A stretch of 64,000 bases of DNA from Streptomyces parvus (GCF_032121415.1 NZ_CP135079.1:1674001-1738000), one strand, 5' to 3'. Counted from the first letter of the stretch, positions 31,238 through 41,095 are shown. Numbers and translations: made by a program. The notes: generated by a model from the letters alone, not told the origin.

Positions 31238-32100
31238 GCACCACCACCACAGCACCGACCCCCGCGCCCGCCGGGTCCCCGGGCCCCGCACCCGTCAAGG
31301 CGGCCGTGGCGGACGAGGGCCGGATCGGCCTGCGGGCCAACCTCCGGCACATCGGGGCCCTGGCGCGGCGCAATCTGCTCCAGATCAAGAAGGACCCGGA
31401 GTCGATGTTCGACGTCCTTCTGATGCCGGTCATCTTCATCCTGCTCTTCGTGTACGTCTTCGGCGGCTCGGTCGGCGCCAGCCTCGGCGGGAACCGGCAG
31501 GAGTATGTGAACTACCTGGTGCCGGGGCTGATGGCGATGATGGGGCTGAACATCGCCATGGCCGTCGGCACGGGCGTCAACGACGACTTCCGCAAGGGGG
31601 TCATGGACCGGTTCCGGACGATGCCGATCGCCCGGTCCTCGGTGCTCATCGCCAAGATCGTGGTCGAGCTCGGCCGGCTGATGGTCGCCATGTTCATCCT
31701 GCTCACCATGGGGTTCGTCGTCGGCATGGAGCTGCACGGCTCCGTGTTCGGGCTCCTCGCGGCGGTCGCGCTGTCGGCGGTGTTCGGCGCCGCCATCATG
31801 TGGATCTTCATCCTGCTCGGGCTGACCATGAAGACGGCCCAGGCTGTTCAAGGGACGGCGATGCTCGTGCTGATGCCCCTGCAGTTCGGTTCCTCGATCT
31901 TCGTGCCGACCCAGACCATGCCGGGCTGGCTCCAGGCCTTCACCGACTACAACCCGCTCTCCAACCTCGCCGACGCGGCACGGGCGCTCATGCAGGGCGG
32001 CCCGGTCGGCGACTCGGTCTGGTGGACGCTCGCCTGGGCCGTCGGCATCACGCTGGTGATGGCTCCGCTGGCGGTGGCCAAGTTCCGCAGGAAGGCCTGA
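31234..32100 (+). CDS. DrrB-type ABC-2 permease
   Basis: Membrane component of 288 residues, with six hydrophobic segments after a 35-residue proline-rich N-terminus. The ABC-2 signature is seen in the middle: DFRKGVMDRFRTMPIARSSV, followed by the LVMP-type loop MPLQFGSSIFVPTQTMPGWL. Translationally coupled to the ATPase gene. Together they form a full exporter dimer. No substrate biosynthesis genes lie nearby, so the cargo remains unknown; a general drug-resistance role fits best. Confidence 0.93.
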   Translation: MSTTTTAPTPAPAGSPGPAPVKAAVADEGRIGLRANLRHIGALARRNLLQIKKDPESMFDVLLMPVIFILLFVYVFGGSVGASLGGNRQEYVNYLVPGLMAMMGLNIAMAVGTGVNDDFRKGVMDRFRTMPIARSSVLIAKIVVELGRLMVAMFILLTMGFVVGMELHGSVFGLLAAVALSAVFGAAIMWIFILLGLTMKTAQAVQGTAMLVLMPLQFGSSIFVPTQTMPGWLQAFTDYNPLSNLADAARALMQGGPVGDSVWWTLAWAVGITLVMAPLAVAKFRRKA

Positions 32101-32111
32101 ACCGCGGGCCG

Positions 32112-35100
32112 CTACGTGGGCGGAGGCGTCGGCCGGTACGCCTCCGCCAGGGCGGTGGCCTCGTCGAGGGTGAGGCCGCCGCCCTGCTCGTACGCCGCCT
32201 CGTAGGCCGCGTCGCCGCCGAGCCGGTCCCGGGCGGCCTGCTCGGCGAGAACGAGGTTTCGGCGCTCCATCGTGGTCGGCACATGCCCCTTCGGCAGGAG
32301 CACCGCCTGGAACGCCAGCAGCCGGGCGGCGTCCTTCGCCGCGTCGGCTCCGCCGAACCCGGCGAGCGCCTGGGCGATGGCGGTCAGATGGGCCGACGGC
32401 ATCTGCGGGGCCACCATCATCGACAGCGGTTCCCGCGCGCTCTCCAGAGCGGTCAGCGCGTTCTCCAGGGCGGAGGAGTGGTCTCCGTCGAGGTTGTCCA
32501 GCCAGGCCAGCACGCCGTGGACGAAGCCGCCGAAGATGGCGACATCCCGGGAACTGAAGTCCTCGCGGACCAGGTACGCCTGCTGGCGGGCCTCGTCCAC
32601 CCGCCCCTGGAGACCGAGCACGAATCCCAGGTGCATCCGCGCCATCGGTGTCGCCTCGTGGCCCAGCTCCCGCCCGTTCTCGGTGACTTCGCGCAGGATG
32701 GCCTCGGCCTCCGGGAGCCGGTCCAGCTCGATGAGGGATCCGGCGTACCGGGCCCGCAGCAGCGCCGCCTGGCTCTGCGCGCCGATCTTCCGCGCGTACT
32801 CCACGGCGGCCCGGTAGTCGTCCAGCGCCGCCGCGAAGTCACCGGCCCGCTCGTTGGCCTCGCCCCGTGCGGAGAGCGCCTCGGCAGCGCCCCAGTCGTC
32901 GCCGAGCCGGGTGTAGATCTCCAGGCTCTCGTCGGCGTCGGCGAGCGCGTCGGCCACCCGCTCGGGGCTGTTGGCCAGCAGGTTGGCACGGGTGTGGAGC
33001 ACGGAGCCCAGCTCCCACTCGGCACCATGGACCCGGGAGGCCCGGACCGTCTCGTCGAGCACCGCGTACAGCTGCTCCAGGTCGCCGGTGAACATGATCG
33101 CGAACAGCCAGAACGTTCCGGGCATGCGGCAGGTCTGCGGCATGCCGGGCCGGTAGGTGTCCGCGATGATCCGCAGCCGCGCCTTGCCCTCCGGGGTCGA
33201 CCAGGTGCTGATCGCGTTGTCCACTCCGGCCAGTTGGATCAGGGACACCCCGCGCCGTGCCTCCGCGAGCTGCTCGTCTCCCATCGGCGGGGGCCGGTCG
33301 GTGGGCCGCTCCGAGAGCCAGGGGGCCTGGAGGCCGGGCGGGGCGAAGGGATCGGGGCCGAGCGAGGCGGCGAGCTCGCTCCACTGACGGGCCTCCGCGC
33401 GCAGGTCGCGCAGCGTCCAGTACCAGGCCATCGACAGCACGATGCACAGCGCCTCGTGCTCGTCCCGGCCGACGACGGCGTGGCGGAGGGCGGTGCGCAG
33501 GTTCTCGTACTCGCGCTGGAAGACGGCGATCGCCTCCCGCTGCCCGCTGCCGCGCACCTTCGGCCCGGTGATCCGGGCGAGCTCCCGGTAGTGGGTCAGG
33601 TGGCGGCGCGCGACGGCGGCCCGTTCCGCCGCCTCCTCCAGGCGCTCCGCGGCGTACTCGCCGACCGTCTCCAGCAACCGGTAGCGCATTTCCCCGTCGT
33701 CGCCGGGCGCGGCGACCACGAGGGACTTGTCGACGAGGGAGCCGAGCAGGGACGCGACGTCCGGGGAGTCCACGACGACGCCGTCGGCCGGTTCGGGCAG
33801 GGCGCAGACCTCCTCGGCCGCGGCCAGCGAGCAGCCTCCGGCGAAGACGGAGAGGCGGCGCAGCACGGCGCGTTCGGCGGCGTCGAGCAGGTCCCAGGAC
33901 CAGTCGACGACGGCGCGCAGGGTCTGCTGACGCGGCAGGACGGTGCGGCTGCCGTTGGTGAGGAGGCGGAAGCGGTCGTCGAGCCGGTCGGCGATCTGGC
34001 GCGGGGTGAGCATCCGCAGCCGGGCGGCGGCGAGTTCGATGGCGAGCGGCAGCCCGTCGAGCCTGCGGCAGATCTCGGCGCAGGCGGCGGCGGTCGCCTC
34101 GTCGGCGTCGGTACGGAAGCCGGGCCGGGCCGCCGCCCCGCGCTCGGCTAGCAGGCGCAGGGCCATCGGGTCGGGCAGCGGGTCGACGGGGCGGACGAAC
34201 TCACCCGGTACGCCGAGGGGTTCGCGGCTGGTGGCGAGGACGGTGAGCCGGGGGCAGTGGGTGAGGAGGTGGTCGGTGAGGGCGGCGGCGGCCCCGACGA
34301 CGTGCTCGCAGTTGTCGAGCAGGAGCAGCATCCGGCGCGGGGCGCAGTGTTCGGTGAGGCGTACGAGGGGGTCGTCGCCGGTGCGGTCGGCGGCGCGCAG
34401 TTCCTCGGCGCCCGCTCCGCGCAGCACGGTCTCGCGGGCCCCGAGGGCGCCGAGGACGGCTTCGGGCACGGTGTCCGGGTCGTCGACGGGGGCCAGTTCG
34501 GCGAGCCAGACACCGTCGGGCCAGGCGTCGGCGGCGGCTTCCGCGGTCTCCTGCGACAGCCGGGTCTTGCCCGCGCCACCGGGTCCGAGCAGGGTGACCA
34601 GCCGGGCGCGGCCGAGGTCCTCGCGCAGGGCGGCCATGTCGGTGGCGCGCCCGACGAAGCTGGTGAGCCGGGCGCGGAGGTTGCCGGGGGCGGGCGGACT
34701 GCCGGGGTACGCCGAGCCGTCGGGGAGCGCCGGGCCACCGCGGGACGCCGGACCGCCGGGGGCGAGGTGGTCGCCGGGGCCGGGCGTGCGGTGGGGGGCC
34801 GGTACCGCCGGGGCGTCGGGGGCCGGCGGCCGGGCCCCGGGCTGCGGGGCGGCCCCGCCCGCGAGGCCGGGGGCGGGCCGGGTCGCGGGCTCCGGCGCGG
34901 GGGCCCCAAAGGACCGGGCGTAAGGCCCCGGCGCGGTCGCACCCGGGGAGCGGGGGAGCGGCCCCGGGTCGGCCGGGTCGGGGTGGAGCAGTTCGGTGTG
35001 GAGGGCGCGCAGGGCCGGTCCTGGGGCGGTGCCGAGGCGGTCGTCGAGCAGGGTGCGGACCTCCTCGTACGCGGCCAGCGCCTCGGCGGGGCGTCCGGCG

Positions 35101-35696
35101 TCCCGCAGGGCCCTGATGCGCAGGGCCTGGAGCGGTTCGTCGAGCGGATGGGCGTCGCAGAGCACGGCCAGCTCGGGCAGCGCCTCCGCCGGTCTGCCGA
35201 GCGCGAGGAGCGCCCCGAGCGCGGCCCGCCGTGCGTCGAGCCTGCGGGCCTCCCAGCGGGACGCGGTCGCCGTACGGTCGGGGAGATCGGCGAGGGCGGG
35301 CCCGTTCCACAGGGCGAGGGCCTCCCGCAGGACGGCGAGGGCGCAAGCGGCGTCGCCGTCCTCCAGGGCCCGGCTCCCCTCCCCCGCCAGCCGCTCGAAA
35401 CGGTGCAGGTCGACGGCGTCCGGCGGGGCCGCGAGCCGGTAGCCGCCCGCCACGGACTCGACGGCGCCGCGGCCGAGCGCCCGCCGCAACCGTCCGACCA
35501 GGGCCTGGAGCGCGCCGGCCGCGTCGGCGGGCGGCTCACCGTCCCACACCTCGTCGACGAGGACCCCGGCCGGGACCGTCCGTCCGGGGCGCAGTGCGAG
35601 GACGGTGAGCAGGGCGCGCAGCCGCGCCCCGCCGAGGGTGACGGCCGTGCCGTCGTCGCGGAGTGCCCGGGTGGTGCCGAGGACGCTGTAGTGCAC
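32112..35696 (-). CDS. SARP/AfsR-like large transcriptional regulator
   Basis: Regulator of 1194 residues with the four-part AfsR-type plan. An OmpR-like winged HTH (residues 1-90, from VHYSVLGTTRALRDDG) is followed by a bacterial transcriptional activation domain (95-240, DLHRFERLAGEGSRAL). A 100-residue proline/alanine/glycine linker follows, then an NB-ARC/AAA ATPase with P-loop LLGPGGAGKTRL near residue 370, and LLLLDNCEHV as Walker B. The C-terminal part is tetratricopeptide-like helices. GTG 35696 is taken as start. SARP proteins activate antibiotic or development genes; no biosynthetic cluster is nearby. It converges with the DrrB gene and is divergent from the M50 gene. Confidence 0.92.
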   Translation of the reverse strand: MHYSVLGTTRALRDDGTAVTLGGARLRALLTVLALRPGRTVPAGVLVDEVWDGEPPADAAGALQALVGRLRRALGRGAVESVAGGYRLAAPPDAVDLHRFERLAGEGSRALEDGDAACALAVLREALALWNGPALADLPDRTATASRWEARRLDARRAALGALLALGRPAEALPELAVLCDAHPLDEPLQALRIRALRDAGRPAEALAAYEEVRTLLDDRLGTAPGPALRALHTELLHPDPADPGPLPRSPGATAPGPYARSFGAPAPEPATRPAPGLAGGAAPQPGARPPAPDAPAVPAPHRTPGPGDHLAPGGPASRGGPALPDGSAYPGSPPAPGNLRARLTSFVGRATDMAALREDLGRARLVTLLGPGGAGKTRLSQETAEAAADAWPDGVWLAELAPVDDPDTVPEAVLGALGARETVLRGAGAEELRAADRTGDDPLVRLTEHCAPRRMLLLLDNCEHVVGAAAALTDHLLTHCPRLTVLATSREPLGVPGEFVRPVDPLPDPMALRLLAERGAAARPGFRTDADEATAAACAEICRRLDGLPLAIELAAARLRMLTPRQIADRLDDRFRLLTNGSRTVLPRQQTLRAVVDWSWDLLDAAERAVLRRLSVFAGGCSLAAAEEVCALPEPADGVVVDSPDVASLLGSLVDKSLVVAAPGDDGEMRYRLLETVGEYAAERLEEAAERAAVARRHLTHYRELARITGPKVRGSGQREAIAVFQREYENLRTALRHAVVGRDEHEALCIVLSMAWYWTLRDLRAEARQWSELAASLGPDPFAPPGLQAPWLSERPTDRPPPMGDEQLAEARRGVSLIQLAGVDNAISTWSTPEGKARLRIIADTYRPGMPQTCRMPGTFWLFAIMFTGDLEQLYAVLDETVRASRVHGAEWELGSVLHTRANLLANSPERVADALADADESLEIYTRLGDDWGAAEALSARGEANERAGDFAAALDDYRAAVEYARKIGAQSQAALLRARYAGSLIELDRLPEAEAILREVTENGRELGHEATPMARMHLGFVLGLQGRVDEARQQAYLVREDFSSRDVAIFGGFVHGVLAWLDNLDGDHSSALENALTALESAREPLSMMVAPQMPSAHLTAIAQALAGFGGADAAKDAARLLAFQAVLLPKGHVPTTMERRNLVLAEQAARDRLGGDAAYEAAYEQGGGLTLDEATALAEAYRPTPPPT

Positions 35697-35824
35697 AGGG
35701 CCTATTGTCCGTGACGGACGAAGGACCGGCGTTGACCGGGTGGAACTCCACAAGCGGTCGCCGACGTTCCAGTCCTGCCGGACCGTAGGGTCACCCCGTC
35801 CCCACCCGAGGGAGTCGAACGCCG

Positions 35825-36631
35825 ATGACCACCGCAGCCACCCGCGGCGACCGCAGGATCAGCCCGGTCTTCCTCGGCATCGCCGCCGTCACCGCGGTCG
35901 CGGGCTGGGCGGTGTGGACGGGCTTCGCGGACGCCACCGGCTTCGCCGTCTTCCTGTTCGTCACCGGGGCCTGGATCGTCTCGCTCTGCCTCCACGAGTA
36001 CGCGCACGCCCGCACCGCGCTGCACAGCGGGGACCTGTCGGTGGGGGCGAAGGGCTATCTCACGCTCAACCCTCTGAAGTACACGCACGCGCTGCTGAGC
36101 ATCGTGCTCCCGGTGCTCTTCGTGATCATGGGCGGCATCGGGCTGCCCGGCGGTGCGGTCTACATCGAGCGCGGCCGGATCCACGGCCGGTGGAAGCACA
36201 GCCTGATCTCGGCGGCGGGCCCCCTGACGAACGTGGCGTTCGCGATTCTCTGTACGGCCCCGTTCTGGCTGGACGCGCTGGACGGCGTGCCGCGCGCCTT
36301 CCAGTACGCGCTGGCGTTCCTGGCGATGCTCCAGGTGACGGCGGCGATCCTGAACTCCCTGCCGATCCCGGGGCTGGACGGGTACGGGGTGATCGAGCCC
36401 TGGCTCTCGAACAGGATCCGCCGCCAGGTGGAGCCGATCGCGCCGTTCGGGCTGATCGCCGTGTTCGCGATCCTGTGGATCCCCGAGGTGAACATCGCCT
36501 TCTTCGACGCGATCCACGCGCTGCTGCGCGGCCTGGGCGTCGAGGAGTTCCAGCGGTACTGCGGCTACGACCTGTACCGCTTCTGGCGGGGCCTCTTCGA
36601 CGAGCAGGACCCGGGCTGCGCGGTCGGCTGA
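35825..36631 (+). CDS. Site-2-protease-type membrane metalloprotease (M50)
   Basis: Intramembrane protease-like protein of 268 residues. HEYAHA in the third hydrophobic segment provides the HExxH zinc ligands, and LNSLPIPGLDGYGVIE provides the conserved N-x-x-P-x-P-x-x-DG motif. There are about six membrane helices and no PDZ domain, so it is not RseP-like but fits the short YwmF/S2P-type group. It may cleave membrane-bound regulators, but the substrate is unknown. ATG 35825 follows GGGAGTCGA. It is divergent from the SARP-like gene. Confidence 0.88.
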   Translation: MTTAATRGDRRISPVFLGIAAVTAVAGWAVWTGFADATGFAVFLFVTGAWIVSLCLHEYAHARTALHSGDLSVGAKGYLTLNPLKYTHALLSIVLPVLFVIMGGIGLPGGAVYIERGRIHGRWKHSLISAAGPLTNVAFAILCTAPFWLDALDGVPRAFQYALAFLAMLQVTAAILNSLPIPGLDGYGVIEPWLSNRIRRQVEPIAPFGLIAVFAILWIPEVNIAFFDAIHALLRGLGVEEFQRYCGYDLYRFWRGLFDEQDPGCAVG

Positions 36632-36653
36632 CCGCACGGCCCGGGTCGCGGCG

Positions 36654-37757
36654 TCAGACCGCCGGGGCGGTGGGCCCGGCGGCCGGGGCGGGGGGACGAG
36701 CTGCCCGGGACGCCCGTACGGCAGCGGCCAGAATCGCCACCACGACGCCGCCGAAGGCCCAGGCGCCGAGGATCCAGAGAGCGCCGGTGGTGGCGTTGCC
36801 GTCGAAGTAGACGGTGTTGCGCACCACGGTCGTCCCGGCGCCCGGCGGGAGCGCCTGGCCGATCGCGCTCCAGAACGGCGGCAGCAGGGAGGACGGGTAC
36901 ACCCCGCCGGAGCTGGGGTTCCCCAGGACCGTGAAGATCAGGATGGTGAGACCGAGGCCGATCGTGCCCGCCACCGACTGGAGGGCGACTCCCACCGCGC
37001 CGGAGGCGAACACCACGAGGGTGCCGATCCCGACGAGTTCCCAGAACGCGCCCGGCAGGCAGTCCAGCACGGGGCCCACGATGATCGCGCCGCCGATGCC
37101 CGAGACGAAGCCGTACGGCAGCATCGCCGTCAACCGGACGAGGGTGCGGCGCAGCGTGGGCTTCTTGGATCCGGCCGCCATGTTCAGGGCCGAGGCCGCG
37201 AGATAGCCGCCGATGGTCCAGCTGAGGACGATGTAGAAGGACGAGAGGCCCCGCGAGTCTCCGGCGGCGGGCGGGCGGATGTCTCGGACGACGATCGTCC
37301 GGTTCTGCGTCCGGGCGACCTCCTGAAGGATCTCGGCGGCCGCCGCGGTGGCCGAGGGCCCGCCCGCCGAGGCCACGATCAGGGTGTCGGTGCGGCTCAC
37401 CGGGTGCACGACGAGGGCGGCGTCCGTACGGCGGTCCAGCAGCCGTGCGCGTGCCTCGGCGCGGTCCTGGACGGCGGTGACCCGCAGCGGGTCGCCGGGC
37501 AGCGCGTCGAGGCGTGCCACCAGGTCCCGCTCCACGGCGGGCGGGGCGACCAGGGTGATCGGCACGCGGCGCGGCTCGGGTGCGTGGAAGGCGCCCATGT
37601 AGGAGAGGGCGAAGCCCAGTTGGAGCAGGAGCACCCCGAGCATGACGAGCGCGGCCCGGGTCGAGACGGCGTCCCGCACCTCCTCCCAGAAGCCCTGGGT
37701 CCGGTCACCCCTCTGCACGGTCGACCCCGAAACGTCGTGGTCCCTCGCGTCTGCCAC
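36654..37757 (-). CDS. ABC-2-like/YhgE-type membrane protein
   Basis: Membrane protein of 367 residues with one N-terminal helix (AALVMLGVLLLQLGFALSYM), a large outside domain of about 130 residues and five or six C-terminal helices (YIVLSWTIGGYLAAS and on). This plan is shared by DUF3533 and YhgE/Pip-type ABC-2 relatives. No ATPase is adjacent, so it may work alone or with a remote partner. GTG 37757 directly follows GGGAGG and is preferred; the frame is open to an ATG at 37841. It converges with the M50 gene, with only 22 bases between them. The role is unknown. Confidence 0.8.
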   Translation of the reverse strand: MADARDHDVSGSTVQRGDRTQGFWEEVRDAVSTRAALVMLGVLLLQLGFALSYMGAFHAPEPRRVPITLVAPPAVERDLVARLDALPGDPLRVTAVQDRAEARARLLDRRTDAALVVHPVSRTDTLIVASAGGPSATAAAAEILQEVARTQNRTIVVRDIRPPAAGDSRGLSSFYIVLSWTIGGYLAASALNMAAGSKKPTLRRTLVRLTAMLPYGFVSGIGGAIIVGPVLDCLPGAFWELVGIGTLVVFASGAVGVALQSVAGTIGLGLTILIFTVLGNPSSGGVYPSSLLPPFWSAIGQALPPGAGTTVVRNTVYFDGNATTGALWILGAWAFGGVVVAILAAAVRASRAARPPAPAAGPTAPAV

Positions 37758-37910
37758 ACGGCCTCCCTCGCCCGGTTCCGCCACGTCCGTGGCGGAGCCG
37801 TCACATGCTCGGCCCCCGGCGGCGTCCGCCGGGCGGGGCACGCCTGGGGAGAGGTGCGCTCGACCTGATTGGCGGAGGCCGCGGGCGGTGGAGCGGGGAG
37901 CGGCGTGGGA

Positions 37911-38093
37911 TCAGCCCGCGTCGGGGGCGGTGGCCAGGCGGTGCCTGCGCACGTAGAACCAGGTCATGTTGGACGAGAGACCCGCGATGAGCACCCAGAC
38001 GATCCCGAGCAGGCTGCCCTGGGCGAAGGAGACCACGGCCGCCACGACGGCGAGGACGCAGACGACGAGGGCGTAGAGGGCGATGCGGGGCAT
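37911..38093 (-). CDS. Small membrane protein of 60 residues
   Basis: ATG 38093 lies nine bases after AGGAG. The protein MPRIALYALVVCVLAVVAAV has two hydrophobic spans (residues about 4-22 and 29-45) separated by SFAQGSL, and ends with a basic RRHRLATAPDAG tail facing the cytoplasm. I do not recognise a family. It is short but has a good ribosome-binding site and a sensible amino-acid plan. Confidence 0.65.
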   Translation of the reverse strand: MPRIALYALVVCVLAVVAAVVSFAQGSLLGIVWVLIAGLSSNMTWFYVRRHRLATAPDAG

Positions 38094-38194
38094 GGGGGTC
38101 GGCTCCTGTCGGGAACGGGTCGCGCTCCCTGCCGGGAACGGTCGCGGTCCCGTCCAGTGTCCCCCATGCCCCGTTGTGCCCCGACCGGGCCCGG

Positions 38195-38908
38195 TCAGAC
38201 GTCGGTGGTGCGCAGTCCGGCGTGGGCCTTGTAGCGGCGGTTGACCGAGATCAGGTTGGCGACCAGCGACTCGACCTGGTGGGCGTTGCGCAGCCGGCCG
38301 GCGAAGATGCCCCGCATGCCGGGGATCCGCCCGGCCAGCGCCTGGACGAGGTCCGTGTCGGCGCGCGCCTCGCCCAGGACCAGCACATCGGTGTCGATCT
38401 CCTCGATGGACTCGTCCTGGAGCAGCACGGCCGAGAGGTGGTGGAAGGCGGCGGTCACGCGGGAGTCCGGCAGCAGCGCCGCGGCCTGTTCGGCGGCGCT
38501 GCCCTCCTCGGGCTTGAGGGCGTAGGCGCCCTTCTTGTCGAAGCCGAGCGGATTGACGCAGTCGATGACGAGCTTGCCCGCGAGCTCCTCGCGCAGGGAC
38601 TGGAGCGTCTTGGCGTGGCCCTCCCACGGCACGGCGACGATCACGATGTCGCTGCGCCGTGCGCATTCCGCGTTGTCCGCGCCCTCGACGCCGAAGCCCA
38701 GCTCGGCCGCCGCCTGCTCGGCGCGGGCCGCGTCCCGCGAGCCGAGCGTCACCTTCTGTCCGGCGCGGGCGAGCCGGTAGGCGAGGCCGCGCCCCTGCGG
38801 TCCGGTTCCGCCGAGCACGCCGACGCTCAGTCCGGAGACGTCGGGGAGGTCCCACGGGTCCTTGGCGGGGGGCTTGGGCGCGCTGCCGCTGCTGTCCTGT
38901 GTAGTCAT
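38195..38908 (-). CDS. npdG: NADPH-dependent F420 reductase (Fno/NpdG type)
   Basis: Transfers hydride between F420 and NADP in the cytoplasm. The protein has 237 residues. VGVLGGTGPQGRGLAYRLA at residues about 29-47 is the nucleotide loop, and the next conserved element VTLGSRDAARA sets NADP preference. DIVIVAVPWEGH and VIDCVNPLGFD match the family. The NpdG group typically follows this length. The gene supports F420-dependent enzymes; a PPOX-like remnant at 9370 is of an F420-binding type, but no other F420 gene is visible nearby. ATG 38908 has only a weak upstream ribosome-binding site. Confidence 0.88.
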   Translation of the reverse strand: MTTQDSSGSAPKPPAKDPWDLPDVSGLSVGVLGGTGPQGRGLAYRLARAGQKVTLGSRDAARAEQAAAELGFGVEGADNAECARRSDIVIVAVPWEGHAKTLQSLREELAGKLVIDCVNPLGFDKKGAYALKPEEGSAAEQAAALLPDSRVTAAFHHLSAVLLQDESIEEIDTDVLVLGEARADTDLVQALAGRIPGMRGIFAGRLRNAHQVESLVANLISVNRRYKAHAGLRTTDV

Positions 38909-39095
38909 GGGGCCGACCCTACTGCCAGGTAGGCCGGGGGGAGCGGCCGTGGGTACGCGCCCGTCCCGGTTCAGCTCGCCCGCTCGGCTCGCCGGTTCGG
39001 CTCGCCGGTTCGGTTCCCCGCACCGTCCTCCGTTCGGGTGAGGGGGCGGGCGACGGGGCCGGCCGGGGCGGCGGGCGGGGGCAGGATGCCGGGCC

Positions 39096-39695
39096 ATGGA
39101 TGCCGTACGCGTCGCCCTGCTCCGCGATGTGCTGGCCGGGACCCGGTGGCCGCAGGACGCCCGCCGGTTCGCGCTGGCCCTGCGCGCCTCCGTCGTCCCG
39201 CGCGGCGGCCTGCTGCTGGCGGGGACCGAGGCGTACGAGCCGTGGCATCTTGCGGCCCATCTGTCCGACGAGGCCGCCTGGTCGGGGCAGCCGGAGCCGG
39301 CTCCCACGCTCGTACGGCACCGGGTGGCGGCGGGCGACCCGGCGCACCTGGCGGTCGGGCTCGGCCGGATCGCGGCGGCGGGGCGGGGTGAGACGGTGCT
39401 GCTGGTCGCGCCGGAGCGGCCGGGCGAAGGGCTGCTGGAGCGGGTGCACGATGCCCGGCGGGCCGGGGCGCGGGTGCTCACCCTGGACGGCGGCGACCCC
39501 GAGGTCGGCGGCCTGGCGCACGACTCGCTGGTGGGCGGCGGGGACGACGAGGTGGACCTCGACATCGCGCAGCATCTGGTGAGCGCGGCCGCCGGGGAGA
39601 ACGGGCGGCCTCCGGCGGGCGGGCCGCGCACGTTCCGGGACCGGCTCGCTGGGCCGGCCGACCGACTGACCCAGCCGCCGCCGGCCCGCTGGTAG
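39096..39695 (+). CDS. Conserved unknown protein of 199 residues
   Basis: Soluble protein without signal or membrane segment. It has an alternating helical N-terminal part (MDAVRVALLRDVLAGTRWPQ) and a Rossmann-like middle: VLLVAPERPGEGLL, then RRAGARVLTLDGGDPE, as in SIS-type or nucleotide-binding folds. The C-terminal quarter is acidic and then proline-rich. ATG 39096 is preceded by CAGGA. The codon pattern is as strongly GC-biased as in genuine genes. I do not recognise a function. Confidence 0.7.
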   Translation: MDAVRVALLRDVLAGTRWPQDARRFALALRASVVPRGGLLLAGTEAYEPWHLAAHLSDEAAWSGQPEPAPTLVRHRVAAGDPAHLAVGLGRIAAAGRGETVLLVAPERPGEGLLERVHDARRAGARVLTLDGGDPEVGGLAHDSLVGGGDDEVDLDIAQHLVSAAAGENGRPPAGGPRTFRDRLAGPADRLTQPPPARW

Positions 39696-39751
39696 CGCGG
39701 CCGGGAAACTCGCTTGCCCGGTACACCCCGTTGTACGGATCATGGCCCTTC

Positions 39752-41068
39752 GTGACCTCAGCACCTCCCCCGCCTGCCTCCGCCCCCTCGCCCCCGCCGC
39801 CGGGGCGGTTGCGCGCCCTGCTGCCCGATCTCGCGCCGTGGCGTTCCTCGCCGGACTTCCGGCTGCTGTGGGTGCAGGGCCTGATCACGTACTTCGGCAG
39901 CTTCATGGCGCTCATCGCGCTGCCGCTCCAGATCAAGGACCTCACGGGCTCCCCGCTCGCGGTCGGGGCGATGGGCGCGGTGGAGCTGGTGCCGCTGGTG
40001 GTCTTCGGGCTGTACGGCGGGGCGCTCGCGGACTCGGCGGACCGCCGCCGGGTCATCCTGCTCACCGAGGCGGGGCTCGGGGTGCTCGCCGCGGTCCTGC
40101 TGGTCAACGCCCTGCTCCCGGAGCCACTGCTGTGGCCGCTGTACGTGGTGGCCGGCGGGGTCTCCGCGCTCGCCGGACTCCAGCGGCCCGCCCTGGACTC
40201 CCTGATGGCCCGGATCGTGCCGCACGCCCAGCAGACGGCGGCGGCCGCGCTGAACTCGCTGCGCTGGCAGATCGGGGCGATCGCGGGCCCGGCGCTGGCC
40301 GGTCTGGTGGTGGCGTACGCCGGTCACGGCACGGCGTACGCGGTGACGGTGTGCACGTTCGCCGTCTCCGTCGTGCTCTGTCTGCGGCTCTCCCCCGCGC
40401 CGCCTGCCAAGGAGGCGGCGAAGCCGTCGCTGCGCGGGATCGTGGAGGGGGCGCGGTACGCCTGGAGCCGGCCGGTGCTGCTGGGGACGTACGCGATCGA
40501 CCTGGCGGCGATGTTCTTCGCCTTCCCGAACACGATCTTCCCGTTCCTGGCGGACGAGCTGGACGCCGAGTGGTCGCTCGGGCTGATGTACGCGGCGGGC
40601 TCGGTCGGCTCGCTGGTGCTCGGGCTGACCAGCGGCTGGACGAGCCGGGTGCGCAGGCACGGGCTGTTCGTGGTGTTCGGTGCGGCGGCCTGGGGTCTGG
40701 CGATCGCGGCGGCGGGCTGGTTCTCCAGCGTGTGGGTGGTGCTGATCTGCCTGGCGGTGGCGGGGGCGGGCGACATGCTGAGCGGGCTGGGGCGCTCGAC
40801 GATCTGGAACCAGACGATCCCGGAGGAGCTGCGGGGGCGGCTGGCGGGCATCGAGGTGCTGTCGTACAGCGTCGGGCCGCAGCTGGGTCAGGTGCGGGCC
40901 GGGGCGATGGCCGGCTGGACGGGGACCCGCTCGGCGATCTGGACGGGCGGGGTGGCGTGCGTGGCGTCCGTGGTGCTGTTGACCGCCGCGTTGCCGAAGC
41001 TGGTGCGGTACGACTCGGAGACGGACGAGGATGCGGTGCGGAGGCGGGAGGCCCGGGTGGAGGGGTGA
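39752..41068 (+). CDS. MFS transporter, EntS-like
   Basis: Twelve-helix exporter of 438 residues. After a 20-residue proline-rich start the segment FRLLWVQGLITYFGSFMALI begins helix 1, with GALADSADRRRVIL as motif A. The MFS_3/EntS group exports siderophores or drugs; here no siderophore genes are adjacent, although the heme island begins 2 kb on. GTG 39752 is chosen. The upstream TTG 39731 would add seven residues. It ends just before a block of dispersed repeats. Confidence 0.88.
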   Translation: MTSAPPPPASAPSPPPPGRLRALLPDLAPWRSSPDFRLLWVQGLITYFGSFMALIALPLQIKDLTGSPLAVGAMGAVELVPLVVFGLYGGALADSADRRRVILLTEAGLGVLAAVLLVNALLPEPLLWPLYVVAGGVSALAGLQRPALDSLMARIVPHAQQTAAAALNSLRWQIGAIAGPALAGLVVAYAGHGTAYAVTVCTFAVSVVLCLRLSPAPPAKEAAKPSLRGIVEGARYAWSRPVLLGTYAIDLAAMFFAFPNTIFPFLADELDAEWSLGLMYAAGSVGSLVLGLTSGWTSRVRRHGLFVVFGAAAWGLAIAAAGWFSSVWVVLICLAVAGAGDMLSGLGRSTIWNQTIPEELRGRLAGIEVLSYSVGPQLGQVRAGAMAGWTGTRSAIWTGGVACVASVVLLTAALPKLVRYDSETDEDAVRRREARVEG

Positions 41069-41095
41069 CCCGAGGCTCCGCCCCGCACCCCCGCT

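Noticed and set aside
31134..34151. Plus-strand frame of about 1000 codons over drrB and the SARP-like gene
   Set aside because: Runs out of frame through drrB and antisense to the regulator; no recognisable domain.
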